Source: Colwellia marinimaniae
GTDB lineage: Bacteria; Pseudomonadota; Gammaproteobacteria; Enterobacterales; Alteromonadaceae
Direction of reading: 5' to 3'
Assembly: GCF_002207865.1 (NCBI RefSeq)
Contig: NZ_BDQM01000009.1
Coordinates: 1-64,000 of the forward strand
Length of the DNA stretch: 64,000 bases
Position numbers and translations under genes: made by a program. Under the pieces are notes generated by a model. That model was not told the DNA's origin, did not search any database, and saw nothing but the letters and a program-made list of their open reading frames with translations. Positions 36,491 to 46,130 of this stretch are shown one piece after another (positions within the stretch are counted from its first letter, which is position 1; each line of letters begins with the position of its first letter).

Positions 36491-37126
36491 ATGGAAAATA
36501 TGAGTACAAATCAATTGTCAGTGTTAAAGGATATGGCTCAAAAGAGCGAACTAAATATAGATCAACAATTAGTTGAGCGGGTTCAGCGTGGCGATAAAAA
36601 TGCGTTTAACCTGTTGGTAACTAAATATCAGCACAAAGTTGCCAATTTAGTGAGTCGCTATGTTAAAAATCATAGCGATGTACCCGATATAGTACAAGAG
36701 GCTTTTATTAAAGCCTATAGAGCATTACCGAATTTTAGAGGTGAAAGTGCTTTTTATACTTGGCTATATCGTATTGCGGTTAATTGTGCAAAAAACCACA
36801 GTGTGGCGCTTGCTCGTAAACCGCCAAGTAACGATGTAGAAATCGATGATGCGGAGCTTTATGATGCTGGTGGTGCTTTACGAGAGAATGCCTCTCCTGA
36901 AAAGATCTTACTTACCGCGGAAATTAAGACCATTATCTTTAGTACCATGGCGTCATTACCTGAAGATTTAAGGTTAGCGATTAATTTTCGCGAAATTGAA
37001 GGTTTAAGCTATGAAGAAATTGCGACGATAATGGAGTGTCCAGTAGGCACCGTGCGTTCACGTATATTTAGAGCACGTGATGCCATAGACAAGAAAATTA
37101 GACCCTTGTTACAAAAAAGTAACTAA
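36491..37126 (+). CDS. rpoE: RNA polymerase sigma-E factor
   Basis: An ECF sigma factor for envelope stress. Region 2 is at about residues 45-115 (DVPDIVQEAFIKAYRALPNF) and region 4 at about 140-200 (EIEGLSYEEIATIMECPVGT). The protein (211 residues) carries about 20 extra N-terminal residues compared with the 191-residue E. coli protein; an internal ATG at codon 4 is also possible. First gene of rpoE-rseA-rseB-rseC. Activity is presumably held back by RseA at the inner membrane. Confidence 0.96.
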   Translation: MENMSTNQLSVLKDMAQKSELNIDQQLVERVQRGDKNAFNLLVTKYQHKVANLVSRYVKNHSDVPDIVQEAFIKAYRALPNFRGESAFYTWLYRIAVNCAKNHSVALARKPPSNDVEIDDAELYDAGGALRENASPEKILLTAEIKTIIFSTMASLPEDLRLAINFREIEGLSYEEIATIMECPVGTVRSRIFRARDAIDKKIRPLLQKSN

Positions 37127-37173
37127 GTCATTTGTGAACGAAAAATTTAACTAAGTGTTTTTAAGGTAAAGGT

Positions 37174-37878
37174 ATGAGTGAATTTAAATCAGAGTCAATA
37201 TCTGCATTAGTGGATAACTACTCGCCATCAACAGACGATAGTGTCAGTGCAAACTTAGTTGATAATATGCTCAAGGATGAACACTTATCAAGTACTTGGC
37301 AAACCTATCACTTAATAGGGGATGTATTACGTGATGAGGTACCTCAATCACTGCAACTCGACTTAAGCAAAACAATTTCAGCTGCTATTGCTCTCGAGGC
37401 GACGATATTATCACCTAACTCATCTACACAAGCTTTTGTACAGCAAGATGCGAAAAGTGATGACTCTTCGTCTGCCGACAATGTGCTTTTACCAGTAAGT
37501 GAAACGGTGCAAAATACCAACACTGTTATCGATGCCAGCATGCGTTTTAAAGCCAAAGTATCCAGTTTTGTTAAACCCATGGGGCAGGTTGCTATTGCAG
37601 CTTCGGCAGCCGCTTTAATGATTGTTGGTGTGCAAAATAATGTTGCAGAAAACTCAATTCCAGTAACACCAAGCCAGGTGGTGCAAACCATGCCTTTAAC
37701 TGGTTATGCCAACCCAGTAAGCTTTACCATGCAATCACCTCAAGGTGAGTCAAGCCAGCAAAACAAAAAAGTACTGAATGAGCAGTTAGCTGGCGAAAGA
37801 GCGGCACAACAGCGTCGGTTACACGCGCTGTTAAAAGATCATAACCAACAAGTGAAATTAGGTAGCAATATAAAATAG
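37174..37878 (+). CDS. rseA: Anti-sigma-E factor RseA
   Basis: A single-pass membrane protein. The N-terminal domain (SALVDNYSPSTDD, STWQTYHLIGDVLRDE) binds sigma-E in the cytoplasm. One membrane helix (VAIAASAAALMIVGV, about residues 137-152) leads to a periplasmic tail that RseB binds and DegS cleaves. The Ala/Val-rich helix is weakly hydrophobic but in the right place. It is 47 bases after rpoE. Confidence 0.93.
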   Translation: MSEFKSESISALVDNYSPSTDDSVSANLVDNMLKDEHLSSTWQTYHLIGDVLRDEVPQSLQLDLSKTISAAIALEATILSPNSSTQAFVQQDAKSDDSSSADNVLLPVSETVQNTNTVIDASMRFKAKVSSFVKPMGQVAIAASAAALMIVGVQNNVAENSIPVTPSQVVQTMPLTGYANPVSFTMQSPQGESSQQNKKVLNEQLAGERAAQQRRLHALLKDHNQQVKLGSNIK

Positions 37879-37934
37879 CTTGATTGGTTGAATTAGTTGA
37901 TAATTAAACTTTCAGCCAACCTCTTTGAGAACCT

Positions 37935-38948
37935 ATGAAATTTTCGGCACTTTTGTTATTGCTGTTAAGCGTTAATGTATCAGCTATAGCTGCTGATACA
38001 GAGTCAGCCAAGCTTTGGTTAGAGCAACTATCAAAATCATTACGTCAGCTAAATTTTACTACCTCTTTTGTTGTCGTTAAAAATAATCATGCCGAGCCCT
38101 ATCATTGGTTGCATGGCATTGCCGAAGATAGTCAAGAGTTAGAGATTTTTTCCCGCCTTAATGGCCCTCGCCGTGATATATTGCGCCAAGGGGCTATTGT
38201 TAGCTATATCGAACCCGAACAAGAACCTTATTCAATTATTTCTAATGATGTTAACAGCCCTATCCCGACAATTTTTCGCGGTGATATTAGTGCGATTGAA
38301 GATAGCTATCGTTTTATTTCTGTCGGCCGCAGTCGAGTGTTGGGTCGAGTTGCGCAGCTGGTACGTATTGTCGCAAAAGATAAGTACCGTTATAGTTATT
38401 GGCTTTGGCTTGATCAGCAGACCGGTCTGCTGTTAAAAATGGCGATATTTACCCGTCAAGGGCTGTTACTAGAGCAAATTCAATTTACCCACCTTGAAGT
38501 TAGTGAGCAGTTATCGGAAAACTTAGTGCAATTGCAATCATCTGAATTGCCAGGTGTTATTAAGTTAAATAATCAACAACAAAACAAAAGTCTGTCTTGG
38601 CAAGTTGATTGGTTACCGCAAGGCTTTGCTGTGATAAAATCTAACCAACATCAGCTAAATAACTATCATCAGGGTGATGATAAAGCCGTTGAGTTTATGT
38701 TGTTTTCAGATGGCTTAGTTGAAATATCTGTCTATGTTAGCCTTAGTCATGAAAAGTTTAGAGCGCCTGAATATGCAAGTGATGGCGCAACAATAATCTT
38801 TAATCAGATAATTCAAGGCATTGAGGTTGGCGTGGTTGGAGCTATTCCTCTAGCTACCGCCAAAAAAATTGCCGAATCTATTGTTGCTGTAACAAAAATG
38901 AAGGTAAGCAACAATACTCAACGTGGGATAAAGGGAGCAGAAAGATGA
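37935..38948 (+). CDS. rseB: Sigma-E regulatory protein RseB
   Basis: A periplasmic protein of the MucB/RseB family that shields RseA from cleavage and senses mislocalised lipoproteins or LPS. A signal peptide (MKFSALLLLLLSVNVSAIAA) is followed by the lipid-binding half-barrel and a smaller C-terminal domain. 337 residues is slightly longer than E. coli RseB (318). Its last bases overlap the rseC start by four (ATGA). Confidence 0.92.
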   Translation: MKFSALLLLLLSVNVSAIAADTESAKLWLEQLSKSLRQLNFTTSFVVVKNNHAEPYHWLHGIAEDSQELEIFSRLNGPRRDILRQGAIVSYIEPEQEPYSIISNDVNSPIPTIFRGDISAIEDSYRFISVGRSRVLGRVAQLVRIVAKDKYRYSYWLWLDQQTGLLLKMAIFTRQGLLLEQIQFTHLEVSEQLSENLVQLQSSELPGVIKLNNQQQNKSLSWQVDWLPQGFAVIKSNQHQLNNYHQGDDKAVEFMLFSDGLVEISVYVSLSHEKFRAPEYASDGATIIFNQIIQGIEVGVVGAIPLATAKKIAESIVAVTKMKVSNNTQRGIKGAER

Positions 38949-39424
38949 TTAAAGAGCTCGCCAATGTCGTTGCTATTGAAGCTGGGCAAGTTACCGTTAC
39001 CAGTCAAATAAAATCAGCATGCAGTGGTTGTGCACAAGTTGATAGCTGTGGCAGTGGCCAAATCGCTAAAGCACTGCCACAAGCCAAGCTTACCCTAACG
39101 TTACCCTATGATCGTAATGTTATTGGTCAAACCCTAAAGCTGGGTGATAGTGTCGTATTAACTTTGCCGGAAAAACATGTATTATCGAGCGCCGGTCAAG
39201 TCTATTTACTACCTTTATTTGGCTTGATTACGTTTTCCGCCGTCGGACAATGGCTGGTTAACCAGCAAATATTAGCCCATGAGTTAATTGCACTAGGTTT
39301 GGGTTTAATAGGAGGCTACTTGGGTTATAGGCTGGCTAAGTTTAAGCAAAAACAAGGCAAAAATAGTGAAAACTTACAGCCTAAGATCATTGAAGTTGTT
39401 CCTTCGCCAAGCCAAGGTAAATAA
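38945..39424 (+). CDS. rseC: SoxR-reducing / sigma-E regulatory protein RseC
   Basis: An inner-membrane protein with four cysteines near the N terminus (SACSGCAQVDSCGSG), two membrane helices and a basic C-terminal tail. RseC modulates sigma-E and is linked to SoxR reduction in E. coli. The four-base overlap with rseB implies translational coupling. Confidence 0.9.
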   Translation: MIKELANVVAIEAGQVTVTSQIKSACSGCAQVDSCGSGQIAKALPQAKLTLTLPYDRNVIGQTLKLGDSVVLTLPEKHVLSSAGQVYLLPLFGLITFSAVGQWLVNQQILAHELIALGLGLIGGYLGYRLAKFKQKQGKNSENLQPKIIEVVPSPSQGK

Positions 39425-39544
39425 AGTCTTAGTCTGTTACGGCTTGAAACAAAAGATATCTGAACAAAAGATAGCCCCAAGGCAGTTAATTCGTTAAAAT
39501 CACGCCATTATATTATTTTAACGCTTTTTATTTGACTGCCTTTT

Positions 39545-41335
39545 ATGAAAAACATTCGAAATTTCTCAATTATTGCCCACATTGATCACGGTAAATCAAC
39601 TCTTGCTGACCGTCTAATACAACATTGCGGTGGTTTAGAAGACCGAGAAATGGAAGCGCAAGTGCTTGATTCTATGGATATAGAAAAAGAGCGTGGTATT
39701 ACCATTAAAGCACAAAGTGTTACCTTAGACTATAAAGCAAAAGATGGTGAAACTTACCAACTAAACTTTATTGATACCCCTGGCCATGTCGATTTCTCCT
39801 ATGAAGTCTCACGTTCTTTGGCTTCATGTGAAGGCGCTTTATTGGTGGTAGACGCAGGGCAAGGTGTGGAAGCACAAACCGTTGCTAACTGCTATACCGC
39901 CATTGAAATGGATTTAGAAGTTATTCCAATTTTAAATAAAATTGATTTACCGCAAGCCGAACCAGAACGTGTTGCTGAAGAAATAGAACATATCATAGGT
40001 ATTGATGCTACGGATGCCGTAACTTGCTCGGCTAAAACAGGTTTGGGCATTGTAGATGTATTAGAAACTATCGTTAAAAATATCCCACCACCAAAAGGTG
40101 ATAGAGATGCACCATTACAAGCTTTGATTGTAGACTCATGGTTTGATAATTACCAAGGTGTTGTTTCACTGGTTCGGATAATGAATGGTGAAGTTAAAAA
40201 AGGCGATAAAATGTTGGTGATGTCTACTGGGCAAGTTCACCAAATCGATAAAATCGGAATTTTCACCCCTAAACAAAAAGAAACGGGCATTTTAAGAACA
40301 GGTGAAGTTGGCTTTATTATTGCCGGCATCAAAGAAATTCACGGTGCGCCAGTGGGCGATACTATCACTATCAGTAAAAAAGAAGCGTCTAAGCCATTAA
40401 AAGGTTTTGCTAAAGCTCAGCCACAAGTTTACGCAGGCATATTTCCAATAAGCTCAGAAGATTATGAAAACTTTAGAGATGCACTGAATAAATTAAGCCT
40501 TAACGATGCCTCTTTATTTTTTGAACCAGAAAACTCATCCGCCTTAGGTTTTGGTTTTCGTATCGGTTTTCTTGGCATGTTGCACATGGAAATCGTTCAA
40601 GAGCGTCTTGCTCGTGAATATGATCTTGATTTAATTACCACAGCGCCAACGGTAAATTATGAAATTGTCTGTACTAATGGTGACTTGTTATCTATTGATA
40701 ACCCTTCCGACTTACCTGCAGTTAATAATATTGATGAAATTCGAGAGCCTATTGTTCAAGCAAATATATTAGTACCACAAGAGTATCTAGGCAATGTGAT
40801 TAAGCTTTGTATTCAAAAACGTGGTGTACAAAAAGATATTATTTATCATGGTAATCAAGTGGCAGTTACTTATGAATTACCGATGGCTGAAGTGGTGATG
40901 GACTTTTTTGACAAACTCAAATCTACCAGTCGTGGTTATGCATCACTAGATTATCATTTTATTAGATTTCAGACTGCCGATATGGTGCGAGTGGATGTGA
41001 TGATCAATGGTGACAGAGTAGATGCTTTAGCTATGATCACCCATAGAACTCATTCAGCCGCACGTGGACGTTTATTAGTAGATAAACTCAAAGAGTTGAT
41101 TCATCGTCAGCAGTTTGATATTGCTATTCAAGCGGCTATTGGCAATAACGTTATTGCGAGAACAACCGTTAAACAGTTACGTAAAAATGTTACGGCTAAA
41201 TGTTACGGTGGTGATATTAGTCGTAAGAAAAAGCTTTTGCAAAAGCAAAAGGATGGTAAAAAACGCATGAAGCAAGTGGGTAATGTTGAAGTACCACAAG
41301 AAGCGTTTTTAGCCGTGCTTAAGCTCGATAGTTAG
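39545..41335 (+). CDS. lepA: Elongation factor 4 (back-translocase LepA)
   Basis: A ribosome-associated GTPase. The G1 motif [10 protein letters not shown], switch region GITIKAQ, G3 DTPGHVDF and G4 NKIDLP are intact, and the unique C-terminal domain ends in [20 protein letters not shown]. 596 residues is normal. Upstream of lepB in the conserved order. Confidence 0.98.
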   Translation: MKNIRNFSIIAHIDHGKSTLADRLIQHCGGLEDREMEAQVLDSMDIEKERGITIKAQSVTLDYKAKDGETYQLNFIDTPGHVDFSYEVSRSLASCEGALLVVDAGQGVEAQTVANCYTAIEMDLEVIPILNKIDLPQAEPERVAEEIEHIIGIDATDAVTCSAKTGLGIVDVLETIVKNIPPPKGDRDAPLQALIVDSWFDNYQGVVSLVRIMNGEVKKGDKMLVMSTGQVHQIDKIGIFTPKQKETGILRTGEVGFIIAGIKEIHGAPVGDTITISKKEASKPLKGFAKAQPQVYAGIFPISSEDYENFRDALNKLSLNDASLFFEPENSSALGFGFRIGFLGMLHMEIVQERLAREYDLDLITTAPTVNYEIVCTNGDLLSIDNPSDLPAVNNIDEIREPIVQANILVPQEYLGNVIKLCIQKRGVQKDIIYHGNQVAVTYELPMAEVVMDFFDKLKSTSRGYASLDYHFIRFQTADMVRVDVMINGDRVDALAMITHRTHSAARGRLLVDKLKELIHRQQFDIAIQAAIGNNVIARTTVKQLRKNVTAKCYGGDISRKKKLLQKQKDGKKRMKQVGNVEVPQEAFLAVLKLDS

Positions 41336-41425
41336 TTCAAGCCGTTACGCCACAATTTAAATTAGTGATAGTAGAGCATTATTGTCGCTAATTTTTGCAA
41401 AATAGCATTTTAAAATAGGAATAGT

Positions 41426-42358
41426 ATGGCCGTTTATTTTTCGATTATTTTAGTGATAATTACTGGGTTAACAGGAGTGGTTTGGTTTGCTGATAAGTTT
41501 TACTTAGCGCCACAGCGTAAGCTCAAAGCTGCTGCCGCTGAGGTTTCAGCAAAAGAAATATCCGCTGCTGAGTTAACTCCTCAGGCATTAGCTACCTTAA
41601 CAGAGCCATCACCCTTAGTTGATACAGCGATACAAATTTTTCCGGTAATAGCCTTTGTTTTAATTTTACGCTCTTTTATATACGAACCATTTCAAATACC
41701 CTCTGGCTCAATGATGCCAACCTTACTTGATGGTGATTTTATTCTAGTGAATAAATTCAATTATGGCTTGAAAGATCCGGTGTTAAGACATAAGTTTATT
41801 GAAAACGGTCTTCCTGAACATGGTGACGTTGTGGTGTTTAAATATCCACAAGACCCTAGGGTTGACTATATTAAGCGAGTGATTGGTTTACCAGGTGATC
41901 GTATTATTTTTCGAAATAAATTACTTTATATTAAGCGCGCCTGTCAAGAAACTGATGCCAAGTGCCCTGAATTTGAACAAATAGAGCAAACTTTTATTGG
42001 TAAATATGACGGGCCAGATGCTGAGTTTGGCATGAATGAATTTACCTCGAAAATGTTGAATAAAAGTCACCAGGTATTAAATGACAGTCAGACCTTAGCC
42101 CGAGTTAGCCATTACTTCCAGCAGCCAGGGACCGCAGCGGATGAGTTTTTAGTGCCGGCGAAGCATTACTTTGTCATGGGTGATAACCGTGATAATTCCT
42201 TAGATGGACGTTTTTGGGGCTTTGTCCCTGAAGAAAACCTTGTCGGTGAGGCTGTTGCTATTTGGATGAGTTTTGATTTTGAGCGCAGCGAAGACAGCTT
42301 TTTACCGCAATGGTTGCCTACCGGTATTCGTTTTGAACGCATAGGCGCTATCATTTAA
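41426..42358 (+). CDS. lepB: Signal peptidase I
   Basis: Cleaves signal peptides of secreted proteins at the periplasmic face of the inner membrane. There are two N-terminal helices (about 4-23 and 70-90). The catalytic Ser is in IPSGSMMPTLLDGD, Lys in DYIKRVIGLPGDRI, and box E is in MGDNRDNSLDGRFWGFV. Length is 310 residues. 90 bases after lepA and followed by rnc. Confidence 0.97.
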   Translation: MAVYFSIILVIITGLTGVVWFADKFYLAPQRKLKAAAAEVSAKEISAAELTPQALATLTEPSPLVDTAIQIFPVIAFVLILRSFIYEPFQIPSGSMMPTLLDGDFILVNKFNYGLKDPVLRHKFIENGLPEHGDVVVFKYPQDPRVDYIKRVIGLPGDRIIFRNKLLYIKRACQETDAKCPEFEQIEQTFIGKYDGPDAEFGMNEFTSKMLNKSHQVLNDSQTLARVSHYFQQPGTAADEFLVPAKHYFVMGDNRDNSLDGRFWGFVPEENLVGEAVAIWMSFDFERSEDSFLPQWLPTGIRFERIGAII

Positions 42359-42396
42359 CATGGCTATTTTTTTTACCTGGCATATAGAGTTATATC

Positions 42397-43161
42397 GTGA
42401 AAATTAATCCTCGTAATCTTGCTCGATTAGCCAAAAAGCTTGGTTATGAATTTAATGAATCGACATTGTTGGTGCAAGCACTTACTCACCGTAGCGCCAA
42501 AGGACCTCATAATGAAAGACTGGAGTTCCTTGGGGACTCTATCTTAGGCTTTGTTATTGCAGAGGCACTTTTTGATAAATTCCCCAAGCAGGACGAGGGT
42601 GACTTAACTCGGATGCGCTCTAGTTTAGTAAGGGGCGTCACTTTAGCTGAAGTGGCTCGAGAATTTAATTTGGGCGAATACCTAATACTCGGTCCAGGAG
42701 AGTTGAAAAGTGGCGGACATCGTCGTGAGTCTATTTTAGAGGATGCCATAGAAGCCATCATTGGTGCTGTTTACCTTGATTCTACTATCGATCGCTGTAA
42801 AACACTTATATTAAGTTGGTTTGATAGTCGCTTGGCGGTAATTAAACCTGGCAATGAACAAAAAGATCCTAAAACGCGCTTGCAAGAATTTCTACAAGGT
42901 AGAAAAATTCCATTACCCAGTTATGATGTAATTGATACTACAGGACAGTCCCATAACCAAGAGTTTACCGTTCGTTGTCAAACGTCAGTGATCAGCGAAG
43001 AGGTTGTCGCCAAAGGAACTAGCCGTAGAAAAGCAGAGCAAGCCGCTGCTCAGCAAATACTTGCATTGATTGAACAAGCTAACGAGGTAAAAAATAGCAC
43101 ATTAAAACAAGCCAAATTAGCAAATATCCGACATACTAAAAGTAACCCAGTAAAAAAATAA
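42397..43161 (+). CDS. rnc: Ribonuclease III
   Basis: A double-stranded RNA endonuclease for rRNA and mRNA processing. The catalytic signature [18 protein letters not shown] (metal-binding Glu and Asp) and the acidic [14 protein letters not shown] motif are intact. The C-terminal dsRNA-binding domain ends [17 protein letters not shown]. It starts at a GTG. A basic tail of about 25 residues goes beyond the E. coli protein (226 aa). It is followed by era with an 18-base gap. Confidence 0.97.
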   Translation: MKINPRNLARLAKKLGYEFNESTLLVQALTHRSAKGPHNERLEFLGDSILGFVIAEALFDKFPKQDEGDLTRMRSSLVRGVTLAEVAREFNLGEYLILGPGELKSGGHRRESILEDAIEAIIGAVYLDSTIDRCKTLILSWFDSRLAVIKPGNEQKDPKTRLQEFLQGRKIPLPSYDVIDTTGQSHNQEFTVRCQTSVISEEVVAKGTSRRKAEQAAAQQILALIEQANEVKNSTLKQAKLANIRHTKSNPVKK

Positions 43162-43179
43162 GCACGAGAAAAATAAATT

Positions 43180-44097
43180 ATGCACAACGATACCTCAGCT
43201 ACCTACGCAGGCTTAATTGCTATTGTCGGTCGCCCCAATGTTGGTAAATCAACATTATTAAATGCCATGTTAGGGCAAAAAATCAGTATTACTTCTAAAA
43301 AACCACAAACGACTCGTCATCGTATTTTAGGTATATTGACTGAAGAAAATAGGCAAGCAATATTAGTAGATACCCCAGGTTTACATACCGAAGAAAAACG
43401 TGCCATCAATAGGTTAATGAACCGTGCAGCTAGTAGTACCATTGCAGAAGTTGAATTAATAGTATTCCTAGTTGAAGGAACGCATTGGACTCAAGACGAT
43501 GAACTGGTACTAACTAAAGTCAAACAAAGTGGTTCTCCTTGTATATTGGTTGTTAATAAAATTGATAACATCGCGGACAAAGATGATTTATTACCTCATC
43601 TGAAGAAGCTAGGAGCGATGCACGAATTTAGGGATATTGTGCCTATCTCTGCAAGTAAGGGACAGGGTGTTGATACCATTCGCCAATTATGTTTAACCTC
43701 GTTAGGTAAAAGTGATTTTTGGTTCCCAGCAGATCACATCACCGATCGATCTAGCCGTTTTATGGCTTCTGAAATCATTCGTGAAAAACTTATCCGTTTT
43801 ACCGGTGATGAATTGCCATATTCTATTACGGTAGAGATAGAGCAATTTAAGGTGGATCAGAAAGGAATTATCCATATAAACGCGTTGATCTTAGTTGAAC
43901 GTGAGACCCAAAAACGTATGGTCATTGGTAATAAAGGTGAACGCTTGAAAACCATAGGTCAGGAAGCTAGACGTGATATGGAAAATTTATTTGATAGTAA
44001 GGTATATCTTGAGACTTGGGTGAAAGTGAAATCTGGATGGGCAGATGATGAACGAGCATTACGCAGCTTAGGTTATGGTGATGATTACACGGGTTAA
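43180..44097 (+). CDS. era: GTPase Era
   Basis: An essential GTPase for 16S rRNA maturation and 30S assembly. G1 [13 protein letters not shown]3 DTPGLH and G4 NKID are present, and the C-terminal KH domain shows [17 protein letters not shown]. 305 residues is normal. The rnc-era-recO chain is tight and probably one transcript. Confidence 0.98.
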   Translation: MHNDTSATYAGLIAIVGRPNVGKSTLLNAMLGQKISITSKKPQTTRHRILGILTEENRQAILVDTPGLHTEEKRAINRLMNRAASSTIAEVELIVFLVEGTHWTQDDELVLTKVKQSGSPCILVVNKIDNIADKDDLLPHLKKLGAMHEFRDIVPISASKGQGVDTIRQLCLTSLGKSDFWFPADHITDRSSRFMASEIIREKLIRFTGDELPYSITVEIEQFKVDQKGIIHINALILVERETQKRMVIGNKGERLKTIGQEARRDMENLFDSKVYLETWVKVKSGWADDERALRSLGYGDDYTG

Positions 44098-44111
44098 TTG
44101 GAATGTGGTAG

Positions 44112-44816
44112 ATGATTGAACAAAACGCATTTGTTTTACATAGTCGACCATATCGTGAAAATCAGCTGTTAGTTGATTTATTAACTGAGCAAGATGGTAA
44201 AGTGACGGCATTGGTCTACGTTGGCCAATCTAAGCGTTCGATAAAAAAAGGCTTAATTCAGCCTTTTTTACCGCTACGATTGACATTGAAAGGTCAAGGT
44301 AACGTTAAGCTAATCACCCAAATTGATGCCATTGCCAAATCATTTTCGCTGATAAAACATAGCCTGTTTAGTTCTTTTTATCTTAACGAATTGTTGATTC
44401 GTCTGTTAACAGAGCACATAGCTTGTCCGCAGCTATTCTGTCAATATCAAGCTACTTTGACCGCCCTATCTCAAGAAGAAGCCATCGCACCACAATTACG
44501 CTTATTTGAACTGGCGCTGCTGGAAGAGTTAGGGCTATCATTTGACTTTAGCCCTGTATTTGAGCACGATGTTAGTCACTTTCATTATATCGACGAGCAA
44601 GGCTTTGTCCCTGTCTATGGAGCTATGCCTAAACAAAGTGCTCATTGCTTTGATAAAATCCATTTACAAGCAATTGCTCAGCGCGACGCGTTATGTAATA
44701 CCAGTGTACCAGCAGAGGTTAGCTATACCTTTAAGTTGTTAATGCGGCAGGTTATTAACCAGTTACTTGGCAATAAACCATTAAATAGCCGGAAACTTTT
44801 TGCTAACAAAAAATAA
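44112..44816 (+). CDS. recO: DNA repair protein RecO
   Basis: Loads RecA at single-strand gaps with RecR. The N-terminal OB fold has the typical LHSRPYRENQLLVDLLTEQDG, followed by a helical domain. No zinc-binding cysteine quartet is seen, as in E. coli RecO. 234 residues. Starts 14 bases past era. Confidence 0.95.
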   Translation: MIEQNAFVLHSRPYRENQLLVDLLTEQDGKVTALVYVGQSKRSIKKGLIQPFLPLRLTLKGQGNVKLITQIDAIAKSFSLIKHSLFSSFYLNELLIRLLTEHIACPQLFCQYQATLTALSQEEAIAPQLRLFELALLEELGLSFDFSPVFEHDVSHFHYIDEQGFVPVYGAMPKQSAHCFDKIHLQAIAQRDALCNTSVPAEVSYTFKLLMRQVINQLLGNKPLNSRKLFANKK

Positions 44817-44870
44817 ATTTTAGCTATTTATATCGTCAGAAAACATCAAAAAAAACAAAAAGAGAATAAA

Positions 44871-45611
44871 ATGACTGAATTATTATTAGGTGTAAATGTT
44901 GACCATATCGCCACGTTAAGACAGGCTCGCGGTACTAGTTATCCTGATCCTGTCTATGCCGCTAGTGTGGCAGAACATGCGGGAGCAGATGGTATTACTG
45001 TCCATTTACGTGAAGATAGGCGCCATATTCAAGACAGAGATATTCATGTCTTAAAGCAGACCTTAGATACCCGGATGAACTTCGAAATGGCTGTTACTGA
45101 TGAAATGATTGCTATTGCCTGTGAAGTTCAGCCAGCATTTTGTTGTTTAGTACCAGAAAAGCGTGCAGAGCTTACCACCGAAGGCGGCTTAGATGTTGTT
45201 GGGCAATTAGATAAAGTTACTAAGGCAACGGCACAGTTATCTGCAGCTGGCATAATGGTCAGCTTATTTATCGATGCCGATACAGCACAAATTGATGCTG
45301 CTGTTGCTAGTAAAGCTCCTTATATAGAGATTCATACGGGGCACTATGCTGATCTCACCTCACCAGATGAGCAGCAGATAGAACTTGAACGTTTAACGGC
45401 AGGTATTAAGTATGCACATAGCTTAGGCTTAAAAGTAAATGCGGGCCATGGCTTGAATTATTTTAATGTTAAGCCTATTGCTGCCATTAAAGAAATTATT
45501 GAACTAAATATTGGTCATGCCATTATTGCTCGTGCAGTTATTGATGGCTTAGATAAAGCAGTACGTGATATGAAGCAACTTATGCGGGAGGCTAGGGCAC
45601 CGATTCGTTAG
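44871..45611 (+). CDS. pdxJ: Pyridoxine 5'-phosphate synthase
   Basis: Condenses 1-deoxyxylulose-5-phosphate with amino-acetone phosphate to make vitamin B6. [33 protein letters not shown] and GHGLNYFNV are diagnostic. 246 residues. In E. coli acpS follows; here it does not, so holo-ACP synthase must lie elsewhere or be replaced. Confidence 0.98.
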   Translation: MTELLLGVNVDHIATLRQARGTSYPDPVYAASVAEHAGADGITVHLREDRRHIQDRDIHVLKQTLDTRMNFEMAVTDEMIAIACEVQPAFCCLVPEKRAELTTEGGLDVVGQLDKVTKATAQLSAAGIMVSLFIDADTAQIDAAVASKAPYIEIHTGHYADLTSPDEQQIELERLTAGIKYAHSLGLKVNAGHGLNYFNVKPIAAIKEIIELNIGHAIIARAVIDGLDKAVRDMKQLMREARAPIR

Positions 45612-45744
45612 GTTAGTTACTTATTTGCAAAGGTTGCAGTGAGGTATATTTTTGTCATTTATTTTGTTTGTTGAAATTATAAGCTACACTTTAATGGATA
45701 GAGTGCGGGAAGGGATTCAACATGAAAATAAGTGAGGATAAGTG

Positions 45745-45990
45745 ATGCAAACACAGATGAAACCAATGCTTGAGCGTAGAAAGGAAGCTCCAGAGCAGTC
45801 AGTTTGGTGGAATAAATTATCCTTAGCGCAAAAATTCTCTGCGAGTAGTTTAGGAAAATTTGGCTATGAAATTACCTTTGTTCGTAATGATGAGGGTCAT
45901 AGCTTAGCGGTAATGCAGTGCAATGGTGGCGTTGCGGTTATTTCAGAAGATGGAGATATAGATACCTCACCAAAAATCGCTATCCGCTAG
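45745..45990 (+). CDS. Small hypothetical protein
   Basis: 81 residues, soluble. The beginning MQTQMKPMLERRKE is basic and polar; the body (FGYEITFVRNDEGHSLAVMQ, then GGVAVISEDGDI) looks like a small beta-rich fold. The ATG has GAGG eight bases upstream; an in-frame GTG sits directly before it. I cannot assign a family. A bidirectional terminator follows. Confidence 0.65.
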   Translation: MQTQMKPMLERRKEAPEQSVWWNKLSLAQKFSASSLGKFGYEITFVRNDEGHSLAVMQCNGGVAVISEDGDIDTSPKIAIR

Positions 45991-46087
45991 TGATCCGTTA
46001 GCCATTGCCGATTATCCAGTTAGCAATAACCTCGCTAGCAAGAGGCTAAGCAATAAGAGCTAAGTAGTAACAATCAAGTCACCCCCT

Positions 46088-46116
46088 AAAAAAGCAACAA
46101 ATATTGTTGTTTTTTA
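46088..46116. terminator. Bidirectional terminator between the small gene and barA
   Basis: AAAAAAGCAACAA and TTGTTGTTTTTT pair around a three-base loop between two convergent genes. Confidence 0.8.
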
Positions 46117-46130
46117 ATGAGCTAAAAAAG

